Origin: Tanytarsus gracilentus
Taxonomy: Eukaryota > Arthropoda > Insecta > Diptera > Chironomidae
DNA length: 64,000 nt
Assembly (NCBI GenBank): GCA_038502055.1
Contig: JAXRKN010000042.1
Location: 372,001-436,000, forward strand
Direction: 5' to 3'
The stretch's first letter is position 1. Each line of letters begins with the position of its first letter. The notes beneath the pieces were generated by a model. That model saw only the letters and a list, made by a program, of their open reading frames with translations, made no database searches and was not told the DNA's origin. Position numbers and translations under genes: made by a program. Of this stretch, positions 11,864 to 26,700 are shown one piece after another.

Positions 11864-12844
11864 TCTATGTCTTTCTCGCTGCTGCTTTAAATCACACCAA
11901 TAAAAACAGCAATTCCATTGATTAAAGCTCATTTCCTTCGGAAGTGAACTGGATGTTTTTTTTTGTGTGGAATAGAGAAAAATGTAATAGATGAATTATT
12001 AAAAGTGAATACAAAAGTGCTTTATTTGCATTATGACTCGAATTTGGATGTGAAAGAAAATTTTCTCGCTTCTCGAACTTAAATCAACTTAAAAATTCAC
12101 TGGATCTCACTTTAACTCAATATTAAAGCTGTATTTGATTAATTTTAGCGTAATCTCGCAATATTGATAAGGTTTTGAATGGAGAGGAGAGAAAAAATTT
12201 CTTTGCGACGATTTTTCGAATTGTGTAAAAAATGGTGAAAATAAAAAAGAGAAAAATTAGATTTTCATCGACTTACCTTGAGTTGTTGAATCCATTTTTG
12301 TGACTATATCGCGGTTAGTGTAATTAATTAGAGTAATATCGAATGTTTGGGTTGGTCAAACTAATTTTTCCTGTTATTTTTTAATTTTTTCTTTTCTTCG
12401 CTCAATAAATATTTTTTTCTGACTTTCTACTTGGTGACGACAGTGGTGAATTGCTCACTCGGATGATGCATTGAAAAATTACAATTTCTGAGTGAAAATG
12501 AAAATTCAGTTTTTTCGAAGTGGGCTTGACATGCGTGATATCACTTTTATTTAACAGATTGTAACGTACTTTTATTATTTGAAACTTTATCATTGTTTTC
12601 AGCTCATTTTCATTAGTTTTTAGTCAATTTAATTGAATTTTATCAAACTCTCAACAATTTTTAATCAACTTTCTTCAAATTCTTTAAATTTCCATCAATA
12701 AAAATGAAATTTCTTTATTAGTTGTAACGTTTATTGAAATTTCAAAACTTTCGTACTTTAGCTCCCTGTTAAAAAGTAAATAAACCTCGAAAATAATTAA
12801 AATTCACTTTTATTACCATTATTTAAGACATTAGAACACTTTAG
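11864..12844. promoter_or_regulatory. Divergent promoter region between BTBD7-like gene and cap methyltransferase
   Basis: The two genes face away from each other. On the minus strand a good donor (CTCAAG/GTAAGT, exon end at 12277) marks a probable BTBD7 first exon from roughly 12400. Its ATG (MDSTTQ) does not stay open when joined to acceptors near 11893, so it would act as a short upstream ORF. The stretch 12400-12844 holds the cap methyltransferase upstream region. No TATA box stands out. Confidence 0.45.
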
Positions 12845-14159
12845 ATGGAACAACGTAGCGTCGATAGTGATGAAGAGTATGAAGAAAGTTACAGTGAACC
12901 TCAAGGGAAGAAAAGAAAGCTCGATGAATCGGACGAGGAACAGGCATCGACTTCCCAGCAGCCTAGAGCTGATAATTCATCAATTGTAGCACAGCATTAC
13001 AACAAGCTTGAAGAGAAAGGCCTTGCCGAGCGATTTAACTCGAAAATTTTCTTTCTGAGAAATTTCAATAACTGGATAAAGAGGTGAGTGAACATTTTGA
13101 CATCCAGTCAGTCGTTCCTTATCTCATATTTATTTTAGTATGCTGATTAGTGATTATCTGCAAAGAATCAAAGATTCTATTCAGCTTGGCAGTCCATTGC
13201 GAGTCCTCGACATGTGCTGCGGCAAGGGTGGTGATCTTTTAAAATGGCAAAAGGGTCATATCACCTATCTAATATGCACAGATATCGCTGATGTCAGCAT
13301 AATGCAGTGTCGTGAACGATACAAGAAGATAACGTCTCATGATCAGCCCGAAAGACGATCTTTCAGAGCTGAATTTATCACTGCCGACTCGACTCGTGAT
13401 CGACTAAGAGAGCGTTATGTGTAAGTTTCTGATCATTTAATTTAAAAATGCTTAATTTTATCTATCCAGTGACCCCTCAATCGAGCTGAATCTTGTGAGC
13501 TGTCAATTCGCATTTCACTATTGCTTCGAGTCGCCTGATCAGGCAGAAAAAATGATGAAGAATGTCGCCGAGTGCCTTAAAGTAAACGGCTATTTTATCG
13601 GAACCATTCCTGACGCATATGAGATTATGAAAAGACAACGTGTCGCACAATCAGACTCATTCGGCAATGACGTTTATGGAATTAAATTCCTATCCGATCC
13701 AAATGATCTTCCGATTTTCGGCGCTAAATATAATTTTCTCCTCGACGGCGTTGTCGATTGTCCAGAATTCCTCGTCTACTTTCCGGCATTCGTTAAATTG
13801 GCTAAAAAATATTCGCTAAAATTAGTCGAGTCGTCACGTTTCGAGGATTATTTTCAAGAGAAAATCGGAAAGGGAAGATCATTGTTGGAAAGGATGAAAG
13901 CTGTGGAGAGATATGGCTTGGAAAATAATAGAAATCTATCGAGGAGCAATGAAGAAGAGTACAGGCATGCGAAAGAATTTCTCAGATCGAAGGGCGGTTA
14001 TGATAATCGAAGGAAGTGTGGCACATTGTCAGCTTCTGAGCAAGAGGTTGCAAGTGAGTATTGAAATTTAATATTAAACTTTAAATTTTTATAACAATTC
14101 ATTTTACAGCTCTTTATAAAGTGTTTGCCTTCCAAAAAGTTAAAGGACCGATCGAGTAA
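12845..14159 (+). CDS. RNMT: mRNA cap guanine-N7 methyltransferase
   Basis: Nuclear enzyme transferring a methyl group from SAM to N7 of the guanosine cap of pre-mRNA. Exons 12845-13083, 13139-13420, 13470-14053 and 14110-14159 give 384 aa. A short charged N-terminus with a KKRK nuclear-localisation-like patch (about 22-25) leads to the family's FFLRNFNNWIK entry motif. SAM site: VLDMCCGKGGDLLKW around residues 102-116, then ICTDIADVS. The cap-binding side has LVSCQFAFHYCFES and GTIPDAYEIMK. The C-terminus LYKVFAFQKVKG matches the family's end, which supports the tiny last exon. Poly(A) signal at 14262-14267. The gene is convergent with the GMAP-210 gene. Identity is firm. Confidence 0.95.
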
Positions 14160-14778
14160 TGAAATTTTCATCTTCTCGCATGCTTTTGACGGTGAATGTT
14201 TAATTTAATTCTCATAAAATCACTTGACCAAATTTAATTATCTGGAAAAAAAATATTTGTTAATAAAAGAACATTTTTTGCAAATTTAAATCTTTATTTT
14301 GAAAATCAAGACAAAAATTTCACTTATTTTGGAAAAATATCATTAGTCTAGGGATGTGGTTCTATACAACTTTATTCATATATTTTTTTAATCATCTCTC
14401 TAGGCTCTTTCAATTAAATTAGCTTTAAAATATCATTCACTATGTGACTGCAACAAGAATAAAGAGGACAAATTTATCAGCCATTGGCACAATTAAATCT
14501 AGAAAAAAAATTTTAAAGTCCTTGGAAGTTTGAAGCTGCATCTGTTTTTGATGTTAACTTTTAAGCGTTCAAATTTCATCAATTTTCAACTCTTTCTGTT
14601 TTAAAACAGATGAAAATAATTTCCAACTGTTTAATAAATTTTTTTAAGAGGCATATTTGAAAAATAATTGAAATATTTAAAAGATGGCGAGAGTTGTTGA
14701 CTTTTCACGCGTTACCTCTTCCTTGACGACAATTCAATTTTAAAATAAAAAATATTACAAAATTTCTTAGTCAAACGA

Positions 14779-17700
14779 TCATGTGTCGTGGAGAATATCT
14801 TTCAAGATCGATGAGCTATTTCGATTGTTGTATGGAGTCAGTAATGAATTATTATCATTAAGCATTATTGGTGCAGGTGTTTCGTTCACATTGCTGCTCG
14901 CTGTTGAAGATTCCGACATTTTTCTCATTGGTGGCGATGGAACGTCATTTTCGTGGATTGTAAGAAGATTTGGATTAACAGGACGAGGTTGTGACTCTTT
15001 CTCTAAAAACGATACGAATGCTTCGGTCAGACTGACATTGTTATTGAGAGAGTCACTCGATCCTCCGCGTGAAAACCATCCACTGCCACTGCCTCCAGAA
15101 TTTAGTCCAACTCTCGTGCACTCAATGTCGGTTAAATTTAAAACATTCGCAATGAGTTTGAGGATTTGAGTTTTAGCCGTTGTGTTGGGTGCTGTGATAT
15201 AGCCGAGAATTAGGTTTTTAATTAGGGCAATGTCAGCGTTGCTGGTGTTTGCATTGCTGTCTTCAAGCTGCTTCTTGAGCGATTGTATCGTTGACTGATA
15301 TGATGAAACTGGAAAATAGTAATGAAATTTTATGAATTAAAAAAATGTTTGAAAAAATTAAAAAAAATCCGTTAAATTTTAAACAATTCACAATTTTGTT
15401 GATTCAAACGACCGCACGACGAGCATAACATAAGCACTGGGGAAGAAATCATTTAGAGACACCAGTACCTGATGTAATACTCATCGCGAAATCGTGACTA
15501 CTTCCGTCTTTCGATTCGGCACTGCTGAAAAAAGCTGGGAATAATTTTAATTATGATGCAGGCAATAAATAAATAAAATTACAACATCAAGGACGACTAT
15601 AACATGCATAGGGCAACCTCAATCTGCACTGTGGGCTCACATGAGATTCCCCACAGTTACAATTTGAGATTTTCCCATGAACACGTGCTTAAAAGGCGGT
15701 TTCTGGCTAGAAAAATGGAAAACTAAAAAAATCATAATAAAATTTTATGCAAATAATATATTATATAGGCATGACATAAAAATGTAAGTGCGATATTGTT
15801 AATAATTGCGGTAACAAATTAATATGAAAAAAACACCAATAATTGCACACCGTTATGATCAAGTAACAATGCGCTTAAGGCACAGATAATTCCGTGTCAA
15901 TGACAAAAAGTTTCACGCTTGTTGAAATCACAATTAACACATTTTAAAAAACAATAAAAACCATGCACTTAAATATGAAAATAAAAATTAACTTACATGC
16001 ACTTGTAAAAAAAAGATAAATGTTCATTTTTTAATATTTTTAAACTCCTAAAAACCTTAAAACCAAATTTTTATGATTGTGAAATAAATTTGTGCTTTTA
16101 AAATCGTGAATTTTCCCTTTTATTTTTTTTTTTCGAAGAATTTCTCCTTCAATAAAATCCGAAAAAAAGTGATGCTGGTGGTATTGGTGGGTGGTGATAG
16201 AATGAAATGACAATCAGAAAGTGGATATCAGTTGAAATCCTGGGAATTTTATAAGGTATGAATAACCCAGAATTACCAGCTGATATTGACCTTTCAATTG
16301 CATAATTTATAATGTGTGTAAACCAAGTTTATTTTTTTTTATTGAGGGTGGTGGAAGTGCTTTATGTTGTTGATGTGTTCCAATTTGTTGAATTTTGTTA
16401 ATAAAATTGATGAATTTTTAACCTCTTGAATTTTAAATTTAACAAAACTTAACCTCAATTTAAAGACGCGAGCATGTTTAAGCTAATTAAAAATATCTTT
16501 CCCAAAAACTAATTAACCAACAAAATTTTCAGCCTTGAGCATCTCCTGAACAATAATTAGCTGTATCATCATCACACACATCACACAAAAAAGTTTTGTA
16601 TTGACGCAAGTGAATTGTCACCGTAGCTTCCAGAGTTTTTTTTCTCGGAGAATTTAAATAACACAAAAAAATATCTTTCATCACTCATTTCTTCTTTTTT
16701 CTCCTCTCTTTTGAGGAATCATTTAACAATATGAAGCTACACCGCGTTAGTAAGTGCTGATGTGAGAATGTTAATAATCACCACCATCATGGTTATAAGA
16801 AGATGAGAGAGAAAACCACACAAAAAAAAAGTGAATGCATTTTAAAAAACGAGACGCTCCTTATGGCTGTTGAAAATTCATCTTGTTGTATTCACAAAAA
16901 AAGAGAGCAACAACTTGTGTTTATTTAGGACAGGAAGAAACATTCTTTAATGGCATCACAATGTTAGCAACAAAGGAAGAGAAAGAGAGAGAAAAATATG
17001 TGCTTATGATTAATATCATCTTTGCATAACTAAGGTGGCTCCATTCATAGGAGAAACAAAAATAAGTGAGAGAATGTGTGAGGTTCATTAGCACTTTATG
17101 GGAAGTTTAAACTTTTATGTTTTAAAGTTTACTTACTGAATAAATTTCTGAGATGTTTTGTTGGCATAAAATTTAACGGTTTTTATCAAATAAATAAAAG
17201 TTGTTGCTGCTCGTTTGAAATTAGAAATGAAACTGAATTTTTAATTTGTGGCAATATTTTCATCAGCATTATTAATTTAAAACATAAATTGTATTACACG
17301 TCTTCAACTCAATTATCAGCACATGCTTGGACATATAGTGAGTAACGACTAAAAATAACCTCAAAAAAAGGTGATTTTGCTATCGCTCGCGTCACCTATT
17401 GTGAAAATTGCTATCTCTCTCATTTTTTATTCAAAGGTGTTTAATTACTTTAAACGGAAAAAAAGAGAAGTGAAAGAAGAAGAAAAAAGCGACATAAGTA
17501 CAATGTACGGTAATACACATCCAGTCGATATCGAGTGTGTGTGTAATATTTGTTCACATTTTTAATGAACCTGCGGGCGCTTTCGTATGCGATGCGTGAA
17601 GAATTTGTTATCACATTTCGTTTAACTTGTTAGTCACAAAAAAAGGTAAATTATTAAGAATGTCTATGAGTGATGGTGTGATGATGAAAGAAAATAGTTC

Positions 17701-20700
17701 AACAGGAAGTTAGATGTTAACAAATAATAAAGTCTAAAGGAACTTACTTTCATTGTTTAATTTGTCGATTGTCAGTTGATTCAATTCCAACTGATCGCTA
17801 AGACGTGCAGCAGCCATCAGACCATTTTTCGCCTCTTGCAGTTGCGACTGAAGTTGACTAATGTCATTGTGAAGCTTCCTCTGAATGTTTCGCTCACTTT
17901 CGAGCTCTTTATGCAGTGAATGTGTCTTGAAGTCAATATCGTTCTCTTTATCTAAATTACGTTTTAAATTTAAAAAATATCCGTTAAATTTTAAATCAAT
18001 TTTTAAACTCACCCCTCTGGAAAATCTCGAGAGCAATTTGTAGGTTAGTTAACGCCGCCTGATTTTTATTGTCACGATCTTCCGCCTGACTTAATTTATT
18101 GAGAAGATCGTCCCTTTGCTGCACCAGTAAGTTGAATTGCGATTGTAACGTTTCAGCCTGTTGATTCGCTCGAATACTGGCGGATGTATATGCATTCGCA
18201 GATTGTTTCGCGTCACTCTCAACCGCCATCAATTTTTCCTTATACTCTTCGACCTGCTTCTGTAAACTGACTTGCTCGAACGTGTATGCGTCGGCCACCT
18301 CCAAAAGATGCTGCCTCAACCGCTCAATATCTTTATTTAGCGTGCTATTCGACTCCGCCACGTCATTTTTCTCCTGCTGCAAGAGGCGATAATTGTTTTG
18401 CTCTTGAATGAGATTTTGAGCGAGCAAGTCGCACTTTTCACGCAGAAATTTGATTTGATCGTTGAACTGCTCCTCGTTCTCGAACTTTTTCGCCTCGTCC
18501 GCCTGCAACAGTTGATTTAGTCGAAGAATTTCGTTGTGATATTGAACATTTTCGTTATGCTTGGTGGTGACGAGTGCGATGAGGCCATCCTTTTCGTTAG
18601 TAAGCGATAAAAGCTGCTCTTCCAGGGATGAAATTTTAGCACTCATTTCATCGATATTTGGAGTGTCTTGAAGCTCTTGAAGTTGCTGATTAGCCTTTTG
18701 TAGATTTTCCAAATTAGCGTTGTAGGATTGTAAGAGTTCTTCCTTTTCTTTATTAATCGAAGCGATCGATTCCTCGAGTGTGGAAATTTTTGAATTTATT
18801 TCATCATTCGCTGTTGATGAAAGAATTTTTTGACGCATTTCTTCAAGCTGATCATTCGATTTTTGAAGTTCAATCGATGTCGAGTTGTAATTTTTAGTTA
18901 ATTCTTCTTTGTCATTAATTAGTTGAGAAATTGTTTCGTCGAGGGTTGAAATTTTCAGCTTTAACTGGTCAATTGTTGAATTTTGTTGACTGTTGGATTT
19001 TTCTATTTCTTCTTTTTCTTGTTTTAAATTTTCAATCATTAAAATTTTCGAATTTAATTCTTCAGATAATTTTTCAAAATTATTTTTCATCTCTTCAACA
19101 TTTTCAGACGATTTTTGAAGATCGCCCAGAGCTGTTTCGTAGGTAGTTTGTAGTTCATTCCTTTCCATGCTCAACACCCACAATTCATGCTCTAATTTTT
19201 TCAAATCATCGACGGCGCTCGCTTCTAGTAATTTTTTCTGCAACTCTTGAACCTGTTCGTTTGATTTTTGAATGTTCTCCAGATAAACTTCATTATTTTT
19301 ACTCAGCTCCTTACACTTATGCGCCAGTGAGTCCTTTTCAGCCATCAACTGTTGAATATTTTCCTCATTTTCCTTCAACCTCTGCGACATTTCACTTTTC
19401 ACATTTTCCAACTCGTTCAATTGCTCCGTCATTACATTCAGTCTTTCCATTTCATTCAGTGCTTTTACCAACTCATTTTCCTTCTCCTCGAGCGTCTTAG
19501 TTTCTGAGGTAGATAAATTTGACGCGTCTCTTTCCCTTTCGACCTCATCGAGACGATTTAAAAGCTCCATTTCACGAGCTTTATAAGCTTTCAATTCTTT
19601 CTGTAGGATGTTCCTTTCCTCTTCCGATTTCAACTCGTTAAGCTCAAACAAATAATTACATTTCTCATTTTCTAGATTCTCGATTTCCTGTTGGTAACTT
19701 TTACAGCGCGCAACATTTTCCGTGAGTTGATTTTTCAGCGATTGAAGTTCGCCCTCGAGTTTTGACTTGATTTCGGGGAAATTTTCATCAATTGGCTTTG
19801 TTATGATCACGGGAGTGGTCGAATCAACCTCTTCATTATCATCATCGTCATCATCACCTTCAAGTATCGTCTCCAACTTTCCAACACCGCTCGTTCTCAA
19901 GTTTTCTATGTCCGCCATAAGCATGCTATTATTTTTGAGCAATTCCGTACACTCAATTTCGTAGTTGATAAGCTCAGCTTTTAGTGCGTCACGTTCTTGA
20001 GCATACTTTGACGCCTCCTCTTTAATGTGTTTATTCTCATCGATCAATTTTGAGTTTTCAAAGTCCATTTCGCGTTGTTTCGTGGAAGTTGTGGACATCC
20101 ACTTAGCAAGTTGTGTCATAAAATGTTCTTCATCAATGTACTCCGAGTTTAGTTTGAAGTTTGAATTGACGAGGGCATTGATCTTCTTCAGACACTCATC
20201 ATTGCTGACTATCGTCACTTGTTCGGGTGCATTTTTAAGCTCAGCAATTTCCGACTCATATTTAAGGTTGAGATTTGAAAGCTCTTCGATTTGCTGCTCA
20301 CATTTTCTCGCGATCTCAAGCATCTGCTCATTATTTTCCTTCAGCAATAATTTTTCAGCATCTTTTGCATCGAGCGCATTGCGATAGCTCTCAATTTGCC
20401 TTTTGAATTTTTCATTTTCTTCGCTTGCAATTGTGAAATTCTCTTGGAGTGAATTTTTAACGTCGAGAACTTTTTCAATCGCCACCTGATGCTGAACGTC
20501 GAGCTCTTCAATGCTTTTATTAAGTTGGTGATTTTCGTCATTTAAATGCTTTAATTTTTCATTTAAAATTGCATTCTCGGCATTGAGACTCTTGACTTTT
20601 GACTCTTTTTCAGCGATCTGTTGCCGCAACTTGTCAATGACCTCATGATCGTTTGCGTCCAAGGGAATTGTTGTTAAGTCGGCCATTTCTGCTGGTGAAG

Positions 20701-23700
20701 AGCCATCCTTTGAGGCCGCCGATGAGGTCTCCTGCTCCCAAAACCAGCTGTCATTTTGTTGCTGTTGATTGGTACTCGAAGTTCTTCTCCGTTCGGTGTC
20801 GAGCAACTGAGGAATAGAAAAAAAAATTTCGAAATTAGTAAAGTTTCTTTTTGCTGTTAACCTGCGACATATTGCGACGGCTGAAGTCGTTAAAAATTAT
20901 CTAGGTATATTGCGATATTAAAAAAAAACTATTAGTGTTATCACAGAATAGGCATTTTTTATGACGATTTCACGACGACAGCGATGAACAACAATTGAAC
21001 AACACAAGGGCTTTTTTTTCGCTATTGCAAAACATTGATGGATTTTTTTAATATACTGCCAACGCTCGTTGTCGTCGTTATCGCTCTGTAACGAATTTTT
21101 CTAAGCGTGAAGAAAATTTTTTCATTTATTGCTGCACAGCCCCAACTTTTGTGTGTAGGTATATGCACATTTCATGTGGTTCACGAATTTTATTTGTTTC
21201 CACTTTTTAGTGAACGTATAAAATATGACGCGATACATTATTGAACAATTTTAAAGAATTTTGAGTGAGATTATGATTGAACGATCAAGGGATGAAAAGT
21301 AATTTTTATTTTGATATTAAGACTGTTTATTTTTAAATAGGATTCAAAAAATTATTATAAATTTAATCTTTAAAATTTTCTAAATTAACTTTTATAATAA
21401 AAGTTAAAAAACTATATTTCGATTTTTTTTAGTTAATATTTGACTAAATTTTTTACAACCCCCGAAAAATGTTTCCACACCCAGAAAACTTTATCAGCGA
21501 TTTAGTCACATCATTTCCAATTTATGATCGTGGTGTGTTTCAAAATGGTGGATACAACACGATAAAAAATAGCATATTAAGGAGAGGAAAAATAGTCTCA
21601 ATTTAATTAATGAAGCTCGAAAACGCGTCGAAAATATGTGTTGAACAATATTTACCGAATAATTAAAGCAGACGACAGAAAACAAAGCGACGACATTTTA
21701 AACAGCATCATCGCATTTGCCTTCTTGAAGCAGCGCCTCAAGAAATACAATCAGCAGCACTTGTACAAATTCACTTCTCACTATTTATTACAAAAATTTA
21801 TATATTTTCACAGCCACGGTTGTTGATGCACACCTCATAAAGTCTCAACTCATACTGATCACTCACCCACCTCTACACAACAATTTTTTCCTCACTCTCT
21901 TATCGCTAAATAATAATTTTTTCCCTCCGCTCGACAACACCAACATCACACATACCCACACACACACAGATGAAATGAATGTGGAGGCAAACAAACAACA
22001 AATTGGTTGGCAGTAACAATGAGGAGGAAAAATGTGTGCTATACAGGTATATGCGAGCATATGTAGGCACTCACGATCGGGCCTGTGAAAAGTTTACTCA
22101 ATGATAAGGATGGAAAATAAAATGAACCTATATGTGAGCTGATTAAACATAGGTGCAGAGTCGGGTTGGTGGAGGGAAAGAAGTGAGAAAGAAAACTACT
22201 ACAGTCGACCGCGTTAAAAGCATCCAAGGGAAGATTTTTAAATAATAATTTTTAATTAATAAAATTGACATCATTCATCAAGCATGCTCGAGTCACTCCA
22301 AAAAAATAAAAATATATTTTTAACCATTTATCATGGACGTTCGTATGAAAAACCACTCAATTATCACAAACACTCATACCAACAAGTCAAATATGGCGCA
22401 CAAATTAAATTTGTTTGCCCAAAATTATGAATGATTGGAAAACGTGGAAATTTTAGGCAGGTGTGAAGCGATAAGAGAGAAATTTTATCACCAATATATT
22501 TTTTTCGCTTCATTTTATCGCGCCTTGCATTTGAATCTTTTGTTTATTCAAGCTAATCCGGCTAGTGCCGCCATTTCGCCATAAATTTATTGCTGAACGC
22601 AAATCAATCGTAAAAAAACTTAAGTAAGAACATTATTTGGGGCTTTTGCGGCTGAGCAATAGTAAAAACACTAAAGTAGCTATTAGCGAGCTAATATTTC
22701 ACTTCTCAATGCACTAGAGAGAGAGAGAAGTAAATTATAATTTGTCATGGAAATATGAATTTCGCTATTGTATTTCACTCAGTGCCATTTATGGCTTAAA
22801 AAACCAAATGATGTCAAAGTTTTTATTTCGCATGCATCAAGTGCACAACTTGAAAACTCATTAAGCGCATAAAGCTCAAATCTATGCAAAATCATGATCG
22901 TGAAAAATGAGGAAAGAGAGAATAATGCAATTTATGGTCATTTTATTTCATGCGGCAATCTTTCTCTCATTTTCCAATATAACTTCTTTATTTAAAAATG
23001 TTTTAATGCGAGGCGAGTGTTGTGGGATGAAATTGAGGTAAAAATGGCCAAAAATTATTTTTCAGAAAAACTTATGAAATAATTTTAGGGTTAAGAAAAA
23101 AATATTTTAAAATTTTCAAACAAATGAGTTAAATTAAAAAAATGACCAATGATCATCAACTTCGTACCATCCCTCATGCAAAATTATCAAATGGAAAGTT
23201 AAAAACTTCTGCTGCTGCATAATGTAATGTGTCGTTTATGTGCCATGTCGACAATCTGCATGCATGACTATTCATGAAAATTGATTTTGATAAAAATATT
23301 TTACTCTAATGCGCTTTAACAGTTCGCTACGAAGGTAATTGCCATTTGTAGTAGAAAAAAAAATATTAAAAATCATCAAACATGAAATATCTGTTTTGTC
23401 ACACGAAAAAAAAGTGTTCTCCAACAGTAGCCGAGGTCACTTCGCTACAAGGCTCACTCATGTGTTTGCGCTTGAGAGAGAAAAATTTTCCATAATTAAT
23501 AATTTGTCATATCATCGGAAGTTCGTGGTTATAGTTAATCTCCATGTGCATTAAAGTATGACAATAACACAACATTTTCCCTTCTCTCTCTCTTGCTTGA
23601 ATTATTATATAATAAAAAATTGGAACAGAAATGTCATTTTTTGTTAAATCTCTCGGAAAATTTGTGTTTATTAGCAAATCGAAACAATTTTTTTAATGAG

Positions 23701-26700
23701 CTATTCTAGCACATCGCGATAGAACATTTTCCTGTCCACTATTGATGAAGCAAAAATGTGCGATCTTTGTCGACATGTTAAAAATTTTTTTACACAATTA
23801 ATAATTACGTATTTATGTACATAGCGAACCGATGCATTTAAATGACTTTAACCCATCTTTGACAATTGCAAATGTAATCATTGTTGGCTGTTTTTGCTTC
23901 GTATACGCGCGGCACCAAGCTTTGTAATAATCATACACTCTTTAAGAAATACGACAAATATGTATTTAGTTATTTGTTGCTGGATGACGATGACAATGAA
24001 GACATTTGCATGAACAAATTGCACTCTTTTGTTGATACAAGTAATAAATAATAAAAACTGAAGCGTTGAAATGTCCGGAGGATTTTTTTAAAAAACAATT
24101 TTAAAAGTTTTTTTTTAATTTTAATTAAACTCGAAAATCTTGCATTTGCTCACGAACACGCCAGTTTGTAATTGACTTCTGACTAATTATTATGTACCTT
24201 TTTGTTCATATGACCGAGAACTCAGTATCGAAAAGGCAGCAGCAACAATGTGGCATTCAAACTTATTGTCATCAAGAAAAGTTTTTAGGGCAGAATGAGA
24301 AAGACAAAAGCAAACTATTGTGGACAAAACACGCAAACTTTAATCTCTCTCATGTTCATTTTAATGAATTGATAAATTATTTAAGGTTAAATTGTAAAAT
24401 TCTCACACAAAAAAATCTCAATGAAAATTTCTCAGGCTAAATTTTTCCAATTGAAAAGAATTTTTGCGCAAGCAAGGCAGGAAAAATTTTAGTATGTCCC
24501 CACACACACACATGAATTTAATAGTAGTTTTAAGAAATCGTGACCAAGAACGCGATTTGTAATAATTTTCATGTCACATTTTGTGGCTTTTAACGCCAAA
24601 AAGAATCATCGAGTGCATATTTAACTGCATTTAGCCACATCAACGATTTCTGCTTAATTACCATCCGCGGTTTCTCTAACTCGAGTGGTGATTGCAAGGT
24701 TAAATTAGACCCTAAGTGACTTGACTGATTCTTTCAAAACAATTTTGAATGCACTCGGCATAAAATCTAAAAAATTCAGTCGCATTGCCACGTCAATTTG
24801 AATATACATGCTGCCATAGCTAATTAACGTGTGTAACATATATTTTTTACATCCTAAGTGCTTAGATCAATATGCATGCCTTATTCCTTCATCTATCTAA
24901 CTATTGATTGAAAAATGCATCTCTACTCATTTTGACACGAAGTTGCCGTTCGTACACATGGCGATGAGAAAAACTTATTAGACAGAGCAATTATTTCCAA
25001 CATGTTGAATTTCACAAATGAATATTAAACAACCGCGTTAGATTCTAATGGTGATCTCTCGAGGAAAGTGTCACGATCGAGTGTTTATTTATTTAAAAAC
25101 AGTTAACATTTTTTTTTTTGGAAGAAACAAAGCAACTTTTTGGATGTTCATAGCGCTTGAAAAATTAGTAAAACTTTTATATTATAAAAATTACAAAACA
25201 TTGTCGATAAAAACTGAAGTTAAAAAAATTACTTTTATAGCAGCCACATGAAGTTTCTTTTAATTAATTCACGCAGGTCAAAGTGCGCATCCAATATAGG
25301 TTATTCTGTCTATGTGCATTATAAAATCTAGACCAAACGCTCTCTGTTTGCTCTTGAAAAGTCTTTTCATGAACAAATTCGAATAAAAGTTTAATTTGAC
25401 GCATGCTAATGGACATCAGAACGTTTTAAATTTCAAATGAACATCGGGCATTGGGAATTTTAAATTTCTTTGTATCCAAGGAAGATTTTGGAAAATTTAT
25501 AAAGGGAAGAGGATTTCGTGAAAAAATTTATTCAATGTCTTGACATTTAATAATTTAAATTTCTAGAATTTAACAAAGTTTTCTTTACAAAAAAATTATA
25601 TAAAAAGCGCGGGAAAGGTGGAAAATTTAAATGACCGCCCTCGAGCTCTGGAGACTAAAATTACAGTCTGGTCTCAACTCGACTATTTGTCAATATGCTC
25701 GTGCATATGAAATGAAGATGTCCATACGAGACATCGCGGATAGTTTCATGAAATCTTTATAACTTACTTACTCAGCAGCATTTATCAGCAAGCAAGTCAC
25801 TGAATGAAATCTGAAGCTAAATGAATTCTCGGAAGCTAAAGCGCAAATGTATTCACATTTTTATTTCTCTCGCTCACTTTTTTATTATTATTATTATACA
25901 GCAACGCTCTTTGAAGCGACTTTGCAATTGCAAATCTAAACCAAGACTGAGTATTGCTGATTTTTTAAAAGCGAGATCAGCTATATCGAGAGAGTCACAT
26001 GTGAAAAAAATCGCAATGATTATTAGTTTCTCATCTATGTCTGTGCTCAATGCTTCCCTCATGACATTGTAATATTTTTTTTAGACAATACTATAATCTT
26101 AATGAGCTAGTGCTATCGTCGGACATGCAATGCTAGAATTATTACACAACGACTCAAGAGAGAGATGTGTGCTGCAAAGAACACGTGATTTCTTCATAAA
26201 AGATAAATTTTAGGGGGAAAAAAATTAGCAACTCACATCGTCAAATATCCCAAATTCACTGAATTACACTTCTTTACACCTTTGAAACTAGCGAGTGACT
26301 AAATGTGTCGCTTTACTTTATATTTTTTGTCTGTTAAACGCTCTCTTGTCGTATACGACTACATATTTTTGAATAAACAATTATTCTTACGTTTTTTTAA
26401 CTTCAAATATAAAATAAAGTTTTCTTTTTTCTTATGCCCTCTTCTTGCTGTTCCTTTTTAGCCTCTCTGAGCGCTGTGTCGTATGAAAATATGTTAAATA
26501 AATATAAAAAAACCACCACAAAGACATTTCATTGTACGTATTACACGTTGGTGGTTGGCTATAAGCGAGTATGAGAGAGAAAGATTCATGGTTTCTTGAC
26601 TTCGACTTGTGATATTTGTTTTTGAGCCGCAATGTTATCCCATCCAACCATAATACATGTAAAAAATGAGTCTTCTTTAACAAACAGTCATAATAATTAT

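Noticed and set aside
9027..11903. Plus-strand ORFs of 61-121 aa
   Set aside because: Antisense to the BTBD7-like exons, no family resemblance and no splice context.
12276..12298. Upstream ATG (MDSTTQ) as the true start of the BTBD7-like protein
   Set aside because: Joining its exon to the acceptors near 11893 gives a stop within a few codons, while the ATG at 11863 gives the family's myristoylation-type start.
14783..15169. Plus-strand ORF of 128 aa
   Set aside because: Antisense to the GRAB-domain exon of GMAP-210, whose minus-strand reading is conserved.
18931..20387. Plus-strand ORFs of 65-120 aa
   Set aside because: Antisense shadows of the GMAP-210 coiled-coil exon; hydrophobic Phe/Ser-rich composition mirrors the Glu/Lys/Asn-rich sense strand.
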